Assembly (NCBI GenBank): GCA_943359485.1
Contig: CALRHR010000005.1
Location: 1-49,458, forward strand
Direction of reading: 5' to 3'
Source of the DNA: Candidatus Nomurabacteria bacterium
GTDB taxonomy: Bacteria > Patescibacteriota > Minisyncoccia > Phycocordibacterales > UBA9973
Length of the DNA stretch: 49,458 nt
Shown: piece by piece, positions 38,803 through 45,623 of the stretch
Position numbering within the stretch: the first letter of the stretch is position 1
Layout: every line of letters begins with the position of its first letter
Translations under genes and position numbers: made by a program
The notes under the pieces: generated by a model
Database searches by the model: none
Told to the model about the DNA's origin: nothing
What the model saw: only the letters and a program-made list of their open reading frames with translations

Positions 38803-39159
38803 ATGAAAGCATTTTTAAAAAATTACAGACAAGCTCCGAGGAAAGTTCGCTTAGTTGCCGGACTAGTACGAGGGAAGAATGTAAATGAAGCTATCGCCGA
38901 GCTGGATTTTTTGGCCAAGCGCGCAGGGTTGCCAATCAAGAAACTTTTACTTTCGGCTGTAGCTAATGCCAAAGTTATGGGTATCGAAAAAGAAAATTTA
39001 TTTATCAAAGAGTTGCGGGTAGACAAAGGCATAACCATGAAACGCATGATGCCCGCGGCTATGGGTAGTGGACATAGAATAAACAAACGCACCAGCCACC
39101 TGAACTTATTATTAGCAGAGAGAGTAATACCTGTGAAAAAAACAAAGATTAAAAAGTAA
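38803..39159 (+). CDS. rplV: Ribosomal protein uL22
   Basis: 118 residues. MKAFLKNYRQAPRKVRLVAG is the normal uL22 start, KLLLSAVANAKVMGIEKENL continues the core, and the exit-tunnel loop is MMPAAMGSGHRINKRTSHLN. The start at 38803 is certain because only this copy continues past codon 7; a shorter copy of the start lies upstream. No SD. The heptad hairpin of rpsC follows its stop. Confidence 0.96.
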   Translation: MKAFLKNYRQAPRKVRLVAGLVRGKNVNEAIAELDFLAKRAGLPIKKLLLSAVANAKVMGIEKENLFIKELRVDKGITMKRMMPAAMGSGHRINKRTSHLNLLLAERVIPVKKTKIKK

Positions 39160-39160
39160 A

Positions 39161-39228
39161 TTAGGCCCTAGGCGCTAGGCTCTAGCAAAACAAATGCTAA
39201 AGCCTAAAGCCTAAAGCCTAAAGCCTAA
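39161..39228 (+). repeat. Heptad hairpin, TAGGC type, before rpsC
   Basis: The left arm (39161-39186) begins TTAGGCCCTAGGCGCTAGGC; the right arm (39195-39228) has four regular GCCTAAA heptads. It starts 1 nt after the rplV stop codon and ends 4 nt before the rpsC ATG. Confidence 0.85.
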
Positions 39229-39232
39229 ACCA

Positions 39233-39910
39233 ATGTCAAAAATAGTTCACCCATATGCGCATAGATTGATAATACTTAGAGACTGGAAGTCTCGCTGGTT
39301 TGCCGATCCGAAAAAGTATGTTGCCTATTTAAAGGGGGATGTTTTAATCCGTCAATATTTAGAAAAGAAATTGCGCGGGATGTATCTTTCAACGATTGAA
39401 ATTGAGCGAAGTAGAAAAGCGACGAGATTTATTATAAGGACTTCTCGCCCAGGTCTTATTATTGGCCGAAATGGTGAAGGCGCGACAAAGCTCAAGGAAG
39501 ATATTTTGAAAAAGATGGATAAGCTAAAATTACCAAGGCCAGAAGATTTTAAGCTCGAAATTGTCGAAGTAGCAAATCCTGAAGCTGATGCCGCCATCGT
39601 GGCCTACATGATTGCCGAGGGATTGGAGAAGAAAATGCCTTACCGCCGAGTTATCAAGACGATTATAGAAAAGGTCATGCAGGCTCGTGGGGTAGAGGGG
39701 GCGAGAATAGTGTTAGCCGGAAGACTAGGAGGAGCAGATATCGCACGCTCAGAAGAGCTCAAGCGAGGATCGATACCTCTACAAACTTTTCGTGCAGACA
39801 TTGACTTTAAAAGAGAACGAGCTCAGGTGCCTTATTGTATCGGTATCAAGGTTTGGATTTATCGTGGGAAAATCTTTAGCGCAGAGAGGAAGAAAGAAGT
39901 TGGAAATTAA
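39233..39910 (+). CDS. rpsC: Ribosomal protein uS3
   Basis: 225 residues. The KH domain is visible as FIIRTSRPGLIIGRNGEGAT near residue 78, and the C-terminal domain has GARIVLAGRLGGADIARSEE and YCIGIKVWIYRGK. uS3 lines the mRNA entry channel and has helicase-related residues there. The N-terminus (MSKIVHPYAHRLIILRDWKS) is a CPR-style variant of the usual GQKxxPxGxR start. rplP follows after 9 nt. Confidence 0.96.
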   Translation: MSKIVHPYAHRLIILRDWKSRWFADPKKYVAYLKGDVLIRQYLEKKLRGMYLSTIEIERSRKATRFIIRTSRPGLIIGRNGEGATKLKEDILKKMDKLKLPRPEDFKLEIVEVANPEADAAIVAYMIAEGLEKKMPYRRVIKTIIEKVMQARGVEGARIVLAGRLGGADIARSEELKRGSIPLQTFRADIDFKRERAQVPYCIGIKVWIYRGKIFSAERKKEVGN

Positions 39911-39919
39911 TTTATTACC

Positions 39920-40348
39920 ATGCTTATACCCAAAAAAGTAAAATTTAGAAAATGGCAAACTGGACGCAGTAACCCCAAAGCAGTATCTCCAGATACTCGA
40001 GGTGTCAAGCTGTCTTTCGGTTCTTTCGGTTTAAAGTCTGAAACTCAGGCCCGCGTTAAATCCACTCAAATCGAAGCTGCTCGAAAAGTTATCGCTCGTA
40101 CTCTGACCAAGGCCGGTAAATACTGGATTCGGATTTTCCCAGACCGTCCTTTTACCGCCAAAGCGGCCGAGGTGGGCATGGGAAAAGGCAAGGGCGATCC
40201 GCAGGGGTATTGTTTTGATGTTTTTCCTGGACGAATTATTTTTGAAGTGGATGGTGTGGATGAAAAAACTGCCCATGAGGCCCTCCGCAAGGCCGGGAGT
40301 AAATTGCCAGTTAAGGTCAGAATTATTTCCAGAGTACATAATGTATAG
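39920..40348 (+). CDS. rplP: Ribosomal protein uL16
   Basis: 142 residues. MLIPKKVKFRKWQTGRSNPK is the N-terminus; IRIFPDRPFTAKAAEVGMGK, then GKGDPQGYCFDVFPGRIIFE and ALRKAGSKLPVKVRII match uL16, which positions tRNAs in the A and P sites. Notably the conserved Arg-containing KGKGxP stretch is intact. Next gene rpmC follows after a 43-nt AT-rich spacer that lacks a clear heptad element. Confidence 0.96.
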   Translation: MLIPKKVKFRKWQTGRSNPKAVSPDTRGVKLSFGSFGLKSETQARVKSTQIEAARKVIARTLTKAGKYWIRIFPDRPFTAKAAEVGMGKGKGDPQGYCFDVFPGRIIFEVDGVDEKTAHEALRKAGSKLPVKVRIISRVHNV

Positions 40349-40391
40349 ATTAGTTTCTATGGCCATTTCTAAGTTCTAGAAAAAAGATAAT

Positions 40392-40595
40392 ATGAAAAAA
40401 GATAAAGAAAAAATAAAAGGTATGGGGAAAGATGAGCTTTTGAAAAAGCTTGCTCTTTTGCAGGAAAATGTAAGAATGATAAAGTTCAAGATGGAAGGGT
40501 CTAGGTCAAAGAATGTTAAGGAATTGATGGTTTTGAAAAAAGAAATTGCCCGGATTTTGACACAAGTGAACTCTGTTAAAGGCAGACAGGCATAA
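40392..40595 (+). CDS. rpmC: Ribosomal protein uL29
   Basis: 67 residues forming the typical two-helix hairpin: [20 protein letters not shown], then [20 protein letters not shown]. The most conserved uL29 signature (KNxxxlrxlRrdIARikT) is recognisable. It lies at the tunnel exit beside uL23. rpsQ follows after 8 nt. Confidence 0.92.
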   Translation: MKKDKEKIKGMGKDELLKKLALLQENVRMIKFKMEGSRSKNVKELMVLKKEIARILTQVNSVKGRQA

Positions 40596-40603
40596 ATAAA
40601 AAT

Positions 40604-40837
40604 ATGAAAAAAGAAATAAAGAAAATTTTAAAGGGTGTGGTGGTTTCGGACAAAATGGACAAGACCATAGTAGTCAGTGTGTCCCGATTTGTGAAGCACC
40701 CGCTTTACGGCAAATTTTATAAAATTAGCAAGAAATACAAGGCGCATGATGAGGGGAATAAATACAAAGTTGGGGATAAGGTAGAAATAGTTGAAACCCG
40801 ACCAATTTCCAAAGATAAAAGATTTAAAGTAATATAA
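40604..40837 (+). CDS. rpsQ: Ribosomal protein uS17
   Basis: 77 residues. [20 protein letters not shown] and [20 protein letters not shown], then [20 protein letters not shown], are the conserved uS17 segments of an OB-fold protein that is a primary 16S binder. It is followed by the heptad hairpin leading into rplN. Confidence 0.96.
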   Translation: MKKEIKKILKGVVVSDKMDKTIVVSVSRFVKHPLYGKFYKISKKYKAHDEGNKYKVGDKVEIVETRPISKDKRFKVI

Positions 40838-40843
40838 TAGCAA

Positions 40844-40913
40844 TTAGGCATTAGGTTTTAGGTATTAGCAAAATAAAAGCTAAAAGCCTAAAAGCCTAAA
40901 GCCTAGAGCCTAA
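40844..40913 (+). repeat. Heptad hairpin, TAGGC type, before rplN
   Basis: Left arm 40844-40869 (TTAGGCATTAGGTTTTAGG and on), right arm 40879-40913 (GCTAAAAGCCTAAAAGCC and on). It ends 4 nt before the ATG. Some right-arm units are 8 nt, showing unit-length drift. Confidence 0.85.
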
Positions 40914-40917
40914 AAAA

Positions 40918-41289
40918 ATGATACAAAATGAAACATTAGTAAAAATAACAGACAATGCCGGAGGCACCGTAGGGAAAGTCTTCAAGATTTTAGGATCTTC
41001 CAAAAAAAGATACGCGACTCTTGGCGAGTTGGTGATAATTTCCGTAAAAGTAGCAACTCCTCGAAAGGCGGTAAAGAAGAAAGATGTGCATCAAGCCGTG
41101 GTTGTGCGTACTCGAAGTGCTTACAGAAGGAAGGACGGTTCATATATTCGTTTTGATGACAATGCTGTGGTCTTGCTAGAGAAAGGGAAGTTTGATCCAA
41201 AGGCGGGGCGTGTGTTTGGACCTATCCCACGAGAGCTAGCCGAGAAAGGGTTCCAGAAAATAATTTCTTTGGCTCAGGAAGTGATTTAA
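40918..41289 (+). CDS. rplN: Ribosomal protein uL14
   Basis: 123 residues, standard. MIQNETLVKITDNAGGTVGK at the start, VVVRTRSAYRRKDGSYIRFD in the middle and GRVFGPIPRELAEKGFQKII at the end are the conserved uL14 blocks. It contacts 16S helix 14 at an intersubunit bridge and is the docking site of ribosome-silencing factor RsfS. A heptad hairpin follows its stop and precedes rplX. Confidence 0.97.
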   Translation: MIQNETLVKITDNAGGTVGKVFKILGSSKKRYATLGELVIISVKVATPRKAVKKKDVHQAVVVRTRSAYRRKDGSYIRFDDNAVVLLEKGKFDPKAGRVFGPIPRELAEKGFQKIISLAQEVI

Positions 41290-41298
41290 AATTTAACA

Positions 41299-41368
41299 CA
41301 GGCTCTAGGCGTTAGGCGTTAGCAAATTAAAAAAAGCTAGAGCCTAGTGCCTAAAGCCTAAAGCCTTA
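41299..41368 (+). repeat. Heptad hairpin, TAGGC type, before rplX
   Basis: The left arm 41299-41323 (CAGGCTCTAGGCGTTAGGCG and on) lacks the first TTAGGC unit; right arm 41336-41368. It ends 3 nt before the ATG. Confidence 0.82.
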
Positions 41369-41371
41369 AAC

Positions 41372-41593
41372 ATGAAAATAAAAAAAGGAGACAATGTAGT
41401 TATAATAGCAGGCAAGGACAAAGGAAAGTCTGGTAAAATTACTCGTGCTTTTCCCAAAGAGAACAAATTAATCATTGAGGGGATAAATATGATGAAGAAA
41501 CACCAAAGACCCAGAAAGTCTGGTGAGAAAGGCACGATGGTAAGCATAGCGATGCCTGTTCATGTTTCCAATGTTAAATTAATAGCTAATTAG
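41372..41593 (+). CDS. rplX: Ribosomal protein uL24
   Basis: 73 residues, shorter than the usual 100 or so; the KOW domain (MKIKKGDNVVIIAGKDKGKS) and LIIEGINMMKKHQRPRKSGE are present, but most of the C-terminal part is missing. uL24 starts 50S assembly. Its TAG stop codon is the beginning of the left arm of the next heptad hairpin (TTAGGC), so the repeat may have set the present C-terminus; that is inference. Confidence 0.92.
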   Translation: MKIKKGDNVVIIAGKDKGKSGKITRAFPKENKLIIEGINMMKKHQRPRKSGEKGTMVSIAMPVHVSNVKLIAN

Positions 41594-41659
41594 GCATTAG
41601 GCCCTAGGCACTAGCGAATTAAAAGCTAAAGCCTAACTGCCTGGAGCCTAGAGCCTGAA
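41590..41659 (+). repeat. Heptad hairpin, TAGGC type, before rplE
   Basis: The left arm (41590-41615) begins TTAGGCATTAGGCCCTAGGC and contains the rplX stop codon; right arm 41625-41659. It ends 2 nt before the ATG. This left arm is identical over 26 nt to those before rpsH and rplO. Confidence 0.87.
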
Positions 41660-41661
41660 TT

Positions 41662-42222
41662 ATGAAAACTGTAAAAGAAAAAGAAAAAGAGGTATTTGAA
41701 AAAATGAAAAGTATTTTTAATTATAAAAATGCTATGTCGGCGCCAAAATTAAAAAAGGTTGTCATCAGTATCGGTACCGGTACTGCCATGAAAAAAGACA
41801 ATAAAAAGAATGACGCTATCTTGGGGCGCTTGGCAAAAATTACTGGTCAGAAAGGGGCTTTTAGGGGTGCCAAACAATCTGTCGCATCTTTTAAGATTCG
41901 TCAAGATGATCCGATTGGAATTATTGTGACCCTTCGTGGTGCTCGCATGTATGCGTTTTTAGAAAAGCTTATTAATGTGGCATTGCCTCGTACCAAGGAC
42001 TTTCGTGGAATCTCGAGGGGGGCGGTGGACAATATCGGCAACCTGACTATTGGCATCAAAGAACACACTATTTTTCCAGAAACAGCCGATGAGGATATCC
42101 GAGATGTTTTTGGTATGGCTATCACTATCGTTTGTACTGCAAAAAGTAAACCTGAAGGCACAGCCTTTTTTGAACTATTAGGTATTCCGTTTAAGACAGA
42201 AGAAAATACTAAAAAGAAATAA
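41662..42222 (+). CDS. rplE: Ribosomal protein uL5
   Basis: 186 residues. The conserved blocks KLKKVVISIGTGTAMKKDNK, GAFRGAKQSVASFKIRQDDP, IGIIVTLRGARMYAFLEKLI and FRGISRGAVDNIGNLTIGIK are in order, with EHTIFPE before the end. uL5 binds 5S rRNA and the P-site tRNA. In the usual spc order rpsN follows; here 3.1 kb of unrelated genes intervene. Confidence 0.97.
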   Translation: MKTVKEKEKEVFEKMKSIFNYKNAMSAPKLKKVVISIGTGTAMKKDNKKNDAILGRLAKITGQKGAFRGAKQSVASFKIRQDDPIGIIVTLRGARMYAFLEKLINVALPRTKDFRGISRGAVDNIGNLTIGIKEHTIFPETADEDIRDVFGMAITIVCTAKSKPEGTAFFELLGIPFKTEENTKKK

Positions 42223-42230
42223 ACAACTCC

Positions 42231-42260
42231 TTGTGTTGTATTTTGTTTTTAGTGTATAAT
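42231..42260 (+). promoter_or_regulatory. Promoter of the 42268 gene and first pilin
   Basis: TTGTGT (42231-42236), 18 nt, TATAAT (42255-42260), 7 nt before the ATG at 42268: leaderless layout. Confidence 0.6.
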
Positions 42261-42267
42261 ATATACT

Positions 42268-42594
42268 ATGAACGAAGATGAAGAAATAAAAATAGCGGGT
42301 AAGATCGACATCAACCAAGCCTTGAAAGATTTTGAGGTAAAGCTTGGAGAGCAAACACAAAATATACCCCAAGCTCCAAAAGCCCCCGATGTTCCCAGAA
42401 TGGTTTTGTTGGTTATGAAGTATCTTGGTTTAAAAGAAATCAGACAAGCGGAATATGTGCTTTTGGGGTTTGTGGTGGTGATGATTGGTGCCTCCCTGTT
42501 TTTATTTTTTGGCGGAGGGCAGAAGACAACCCAAGGTCCTCCACCTGGGGCTTTTGAAATGATGGGACAAATACCACAAACACCTTCAAATTAA
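42268..42594 (+). CDS. Small single-pass membrane protein next to pilin gene
   Basis: 108 residues: an acidic start (MNEDEEIKIAGKIDINQALK), a Pro/Gln-rich linker, a conserved-looking helix (MVLLVMKYLGLKEIRQAEYV), one transmembrane segment (about 66-83), and a Gly/Pro-rich outer tail (GPPPGAFEMMGQIPQTP). No known family. It is 13 nt before the first pilin gene and shares its promoter, and a decayed copy of its start also precedes the second pilin, so a pilus-related role is likely by association. Confidence 0.6.
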   Translation: MNEDEEIKIAGKIDINQALKDFEVKLGEQTQNIPQAPKAPDVPRMVLLVMKYLGLKEIRQAEYVLLGFVVVMIGASLFLFFGGGQKTTQGPPPGAFEMMGQIPQTPSN

Positions 42595-42607
42595 CTGGAT
42601 ATATTCT

Positions 42608-43198
42608 ATGAAGTTTTTTAAAAATATAAAAAATAATAAAGGTCGGCAGACCTCTTTGAGCCTGAGGGCTCCTCAGAGCCTGAATGGCCTGAGTATGTCG
42701 AAGGGCTTTACTCTCATAGAGCTTTTAGTGGTTGTGGCTATCATTGGTATTTTGTCTTCTGTTGTTCTGGCGAGTTTGAATAGCGCAAGAGCAAAAGCCA
42801 AAGATGCGGCCATAAAAGCCGCGATGACTCAGGTTGCGAGTGTGATGGCGTTAAATTATAACGAGTATGGATCTTATTGCCAAATCCAACCAGCTGTGTG
42901 GGTAACCGCGAGCGGATATACTTGCGATAGCGCTTTTTCGAGTGGACTTTTCTCTGGAACATATGGCGAGAAGGCTAGAGATCTTTGCAAAAATATTTAT
43001 AATAATGCTGCGGATCCTGGGTGGAGTCCTGCTGGAGGGTATAAGATGTTAATTTATAATGAACCATATGACTGTGCTAATAAATATTCCTGGACAGCTT
43101 TTTTGAATAATGGTAATGGGTATTGTTCTGGCAGTAGTGGGGCGAAAAGTGAATCTGGAAATTTGGGGAGTAGCCCTGGATGTTATCAAAATCCTTAA
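42608..43198 (+). CDS. Type IV pseudopilin 1
   Basis: 196 residues. SKGFTLIELLVVVAIIGILS is the class III (prepilin peptidase) signal: cleavage after Gly33, Phe+1, Glu+5, followed by the N-terminal assembly helix ending in NSARAKAKDAA. The leader is unusually long because residues 12-30 (GRQTSLSLRAPQSLNGLSM) are encoded by a repeat-like GC-rich stretch. The globular part is Gly/Ser/Tyr-rich with cysteines. It would be a subunit of a type IV pilus or pseudopilus; the assembly genes are not here. Confidence 0.85.
   Translation: MKFFKNIKNNKGRQTSLSLRAPQSLNGLSMSKGFTLIELLVVVAIIGILSSVVLASLNSARAKAKDAAIKAAMTQVASVMALNYNEYGSYCQIQPAVWVTASGYTCDSAFSSGLFSGTYGEKARDLCKNIYNNAADPGWSPAGGYKMLIYNEPYDCANKYSWTAFLNNGNGYCSGSSGAKSESGNLGSSPGCYQNP
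42650..42708 (+). repeat. REP-like repeat inside the pilin 1 leader
   Basis: CCTGAG-GGCTC-CTCAG hairpin and CCTGAGTATGTCGAAGG, the reverse complement of CCTTCGACATACTCAGG, a variant of the widespread CCTTCGACA..CTCAGG repeat type. It is read in frame as part of the signal peptide. Confidence 0.5.
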
Positions 43199-43267
43199 AA
43201 TTTTCATTTGACTCTTTTCTTTAAATCTGTGAGTATGCTTGAATATTGTATCTGCGTAGAGCAATAC

Positions 43268-43296
43268 TTGACCATATTTTGTATATATGCTAGACT
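43268..43296 (+). promoter_or_regulatory. Promoter of the DUF4143 ATPase gene
   Basis: TTGACC (43268-43273), 17 nt ending in TGC, TAGACT (43291-43296), 6 nt before the ATG: one of the clearest leaderless layouts here. Confidence 0.7.
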
Positions 43297-43302
43297 ATAA
43301 AG

Positions 43303-44439
43303 ATGTATATAAATAGATTTCCAAAAATTGAAGATAAAATTGAGGCTGGTAAAGTTCTAGTGATTTATGGGGCTCGGCAAGTAGGCAAATCATCTTTGGT
43401 AAAAAAATATTTAGAAAAAATTACTGTAGAGAATCCGACTATAAAGCAACTATTTTTTAATGGTGAAGATGTGAATGTCCAAGCCGTTTTTTCATCAATG
43501 AGCCTCAAAATACTAAATGAAGCGGTTGGAGACGCGAAACTTGTTATAATAGATGAGGCGCAAGTTATACCCAATGTCGGAACTTCTTTAAAGCTTTTAG
43601 TGGATACCACGCCAGATTTGAAAATTATTGTTACTGGTTCTTCTTCATTTGAACTTTCTGGACAAATAGGAGAGCCGCTTGTGGGCAGAATGAATGTAAT
43701 AAATCTCTTACCTCTCTGGGAAAGAGAAATAAATGATGCCAATCTTTCGGATTATATTGCTGGACTTGATTCTTCATTGCGTTTTGGTCGTTATCCTGCA
43801 GTTTTTAAAGAATTAATTATTGGAAAGAAAAAAGAAATTCTCACTAATATTGTAAATAGCTATCTTTTGAAAGATATTCTAGCATTTGAGCAAGTTAAAA
43901 ATTCAAAATTGATTTTAGATTTATTGAAACTTTTAGCATATCAAATAGGAAATGAAGTTTCGGTCAATGAACTTACCGTTAAGCTTGCCATTAATAGAAA
44001 TACAGTCAATCGGTATCTGGATCTATTTGAAAAGAATTTTATTATTTTTCCTTTACATTCGTTTGTTAAAAATTTAAGGAATGAGATTCGTAAAAAAGAG
44101 AAATATTATTTTTATGATCTTGGTATTCGAAATGCTTTGATTGAAAACTTTGATCCAATTGAGACCAGGGGCGATATCGGTAGCTTGTGGGAGAATTTTT
44201 TAGTTTTGGAAAGAATAAAGCGTAATACTTACACTGATCCCTATAAATCAGTTTATTTTTGGCGTAAATTATCTGGAGCGGAGGTGGATTTTGTCGAGGT
44301 TTACGGTGAGCATATAGATGCTTATGAATTTTCATTACAGATGAAGAATGATAATAAGTCAAAAAAAGCTTGGATGGAAAGCTATCCACAAGCTACTTGG
44401 AAAAATATTTTTAAAGAAAATTATAAAGATTTTATATAG
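43303..44439 (+). CDS. AAA_14/DUF4143 ATPase
   Basis: 378 residues. Walker A YGARQVGKSS at 22-31 and Walker B LVIIDEAQVIPN near 85, then sensor 1 IVTGSSSFEL near 115, give the AAA_14 domain. A winged-helix-like segment (NEVSVNELTVKLAINRNTVN) and the DUF4143 C-terminal domain (KYYFYDLGIRNALI, SLWENFLVLERIKRN, and FWRKLSGAEVDFVE) follow, the last resembling a restriction-endonuclease-like core. These ATPases are common, often horizontally transferred, and functionally poorly defined. It splits the two pilin genes and has its own promoter. Confidence 0.88.
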   Translation: MYINRFPKIEDKIEAGKVLVIYGARQVGKSSLVKKYLEKITVENPTIKQLFFNGEDVNVQAVFSSMSLKILNEAVGDAKLVIIDEAQVIPNVGTSLKLLVDTTPDLKIIVTGSSSFELSGQIGEPLVGRMNVINLLPLWEREINDANLSDYIAGLDSSLRFGRYPAVFKELIIGKKKEILTNIVNSYLLKDILAFEQVKNSKLILDLLKLLAYQIGNEVSVNELTVKLAINRNTVNRYLDLFEKNFIIFPLHSFVKNLRNEIRKKEKYYFYDLGIRNALIENFDPIETRGDIGSLWENFLVLERIKRNTYTDPYKSVYFWRKLSGAEVDFVEVYGEHIDAYEFSLQMKNDNKSKKAWMESYPQATWKNIFKENYKDFI

Positions 44440-44447
44440 ATAAAATG

Positions 44448-44476
44448 TTTACTTATTTTTCTACTAATAGTATAAT
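44448..44476 (+). promoter_or_regulatory. Promoter of the second pilin
   Basis: TTTACT (44448-44453), 17 nt, TATAAT (44471-44476). The -10 region and following TATAC resemble the promoter region of the 42268 gene. Confidence 0.6.
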
Positions 44477-44486
44477 AGTTTTATAC

Positions 44487-44526
44487 ATGAAGAAGAAATA
44501 GAAGATATACATCAATCAAGCTTTAA
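44487..44526 (+). pseudogene. Decayed start of a 42268-type gene
   Basis: ATGAAGAAGAAATAG (stops after four codons) is followed by GATATACATCAATCAAGCTT, which matches GACATCAACCAAGCCTTGAA near 42307 in the 42268 gene. The rest of the gene is gone; the second pilin starts directly after. Confidence 0.5.
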
Positions 44527-45102
44527 ATGAAAATTAATTTGAAAAATAAAAAAGGTTTAGTCCTCGGGTTGTCGAAGGGTTTTACACTTATAGAACTCTT
44601 AGTAGTTGTGGCTATCATTGGTATTTTGTCTAGTGTTGTTCTGGCGAGTTTAAATAGCGCAAGAGCAAAAGCAAGAGATGTAAGACGAAAAGCAGATTTG
44701 GTTCAAATAAGGACAGCTCTTGAGTTGTACTATCACACTAACGGAAGTTATCCTTTACCATCTCCTGGCTGGTGGGGTGGAGCCACCACAGGTCCTTGTG
44801 GTCCTGGAAATTCAACTACTTATATTGCTGGGTTAGTACCTACATATATACCAACACTTCCAGTTGACCCAAATGCAACAGCAGATTGCACAGGATATTT
44901 ATATGCTTCTGATGGGAATAATTACAAATTATTAATTCACGCAAGTTATGAAGGTACATATCCTACAGTTGGCCAACCATTCTTTGATCGCTGTAGGCCA
45001 ACTTGGGCACTCATGCTTTGTAGCGGAGAGCCTGCTTGTGGTAATTCTTCTCCAGTTTTACAGTGTGTTGCAAATGGCGGTCCTGGACTTACTGGCTGGT
45101 AA
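44527..45102 (+). CDS. Type IV pseudopilin 2
   Basis: 191 residues. The leader of 18 residues (MKINLKNKKGLVLGLSKG) is followed by FTLIELLVVVAIIGILSSVV and LASLNSARAKARDVRRKADL, then QIRTALELYYHTNGSYPLP, the standard major-pilin-like helix and first loop. The globular domain carries several cysteines (GPCGPGNS, DCTGYL). Its first 40 codons after the cleavage site are nearly identical to pilin 1 at the nucleotide level, indicating recent duplication or conversion; the C-terminal domains have diverged. Confidence 0.88.
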   Translation: MKINLKNKKGLVLGLSKGFTLIELLVVVAIIGILSSVVLASLNSARAKARDVRRKADLVQIRTALELYYHTNGSYPLPSPGWWGGATTGPCGPGNSTTYIAGLVPTYIPTLPVDPNATADCTGYLYASDGNNYKLLIHASYEGTYPTVGQPFFDRCRPTWALMLCSGEPACGNSSPVLQCVANGGPGLTGW

Positions 45103-45119
45103 CATTTTCCTTTTTTTAT

Positions 45120-45148
45120 TTGACTAATAATTCATAATTTGCTAGACT
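45120..45148 (+). promoter_or_regulatory. rpsN promoter, restarting the spc group
   Basis: TTGACT (45120-45125), 17 nt ending in TTGC, TAGACT (45143-45148). The leader is about 195 nt and contains two hairpins. Confidence 0.7.
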
Positions 45149-45198
45149 AAAAAAGTCTAAGAGATGGGTTTGATCTGTGTTTCTCCTTAAAATCTTCA

Positions 45199-45218
45199 CC
45201 TCCCCTGCGAAGGGGAGG
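45199..45218 (+). repeat. Hairpin CCTCCCC-N6-GGGGAGG in the rpsN leader
   Basis: Perfect 7-bp GC-rich stem followed by GAAGGGAGGGGTC. The style resembles dispersed CCCCTCC..GGAGG repeats seen in many bacteria. Confidence 0.5.
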
Positions 45219-45265
45219 AAGGGAGGGGTCAAGGTTTTAGGAAAAAATACAAGATATCACCTACA

Positions 45266-45343
45266 TTAGGTTCTAGTAACTAGGTTCTAGGGAACTAGTT
45301 ATAGAACTTTTAACTAGACAAGCAACTAGACCCTAGAAACTAA
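45266..45343 (+). repeat. Heptad hairpin, CTAG type, before rpsN
   Basis: The left arm reads TTAGGTTCTAGTAACTAGG and on, the right arm ends ACTAGACCCTAGAAACTAA, 7 nt before the ATG. CTAG recurs at 7-nt steps. Confidence 0.78.
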
Positions 45344-45350
45344 TTTTCAA

Positions 45351-45536
45351 ATGGCAAAAACATCAGTTATAGCAAGGTCGCTCAAGAAACCAAAATTCTC
45401 TACCCGGCAAAAAAACCGATGTTTTCGTTGTGGACGAGGGAATGCTTTTATGAGGGATTTCGGTATTTGTCGGATTTGTTTTAGAGAGTTGGCTAATGAA
45501 GGAATGCTTCCAGGTGTTCGTAAGTCTTCTTGGTAG
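45351..45536 (+). CDS. rpsZ: Ribosomal protein uS14, zinc-binding short type
   Basis: 61 residues, the length of the zinc-containing S14. The ligands are C24-x2-C27 (RCFRCGR) and C40-x2-C43 (GICRICF), and the end [18 protein letters not shown] is typical. It belongs to the 30S head. The gene restarts the spc group after the pilin insert, with its own promoter. Confidence 0.96.
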   Translation: MAKTSVIARSLKKPKFSTRQKNRCFRCGRGNAFMRDFGICRICFRELANEGMLPGVRKSSW

Positions 45537-45546
45537 GGATAGTTAA

Positions 45547-45619
45547 TTAGGCATTAGGCCCTAGGCACTAGCAGAATTCAAAAAGCTAAAGCCTAAACTG
45601 CCTAAAGCCTAGAGCCTAA
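45547..45619 (+). repeat. Heptad hairpin, TAGGC type, before rpsH
   Basis: The left arm begins TTAGGCATTAGGCCCTAGGC (identical to the rplE and rplO copies over 26 nt). The right arm has four GCCTA units. It ends 4 nt before the ATG. Confidence 0.87.
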
Positions 45620-45623
45620 AAAT

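Noticed and set aside
41587-41659. Heptad hairpins as intrinsic terminators
   Set aside because: No T-run follows the right arm, and they sit inside operons directly before start codons.
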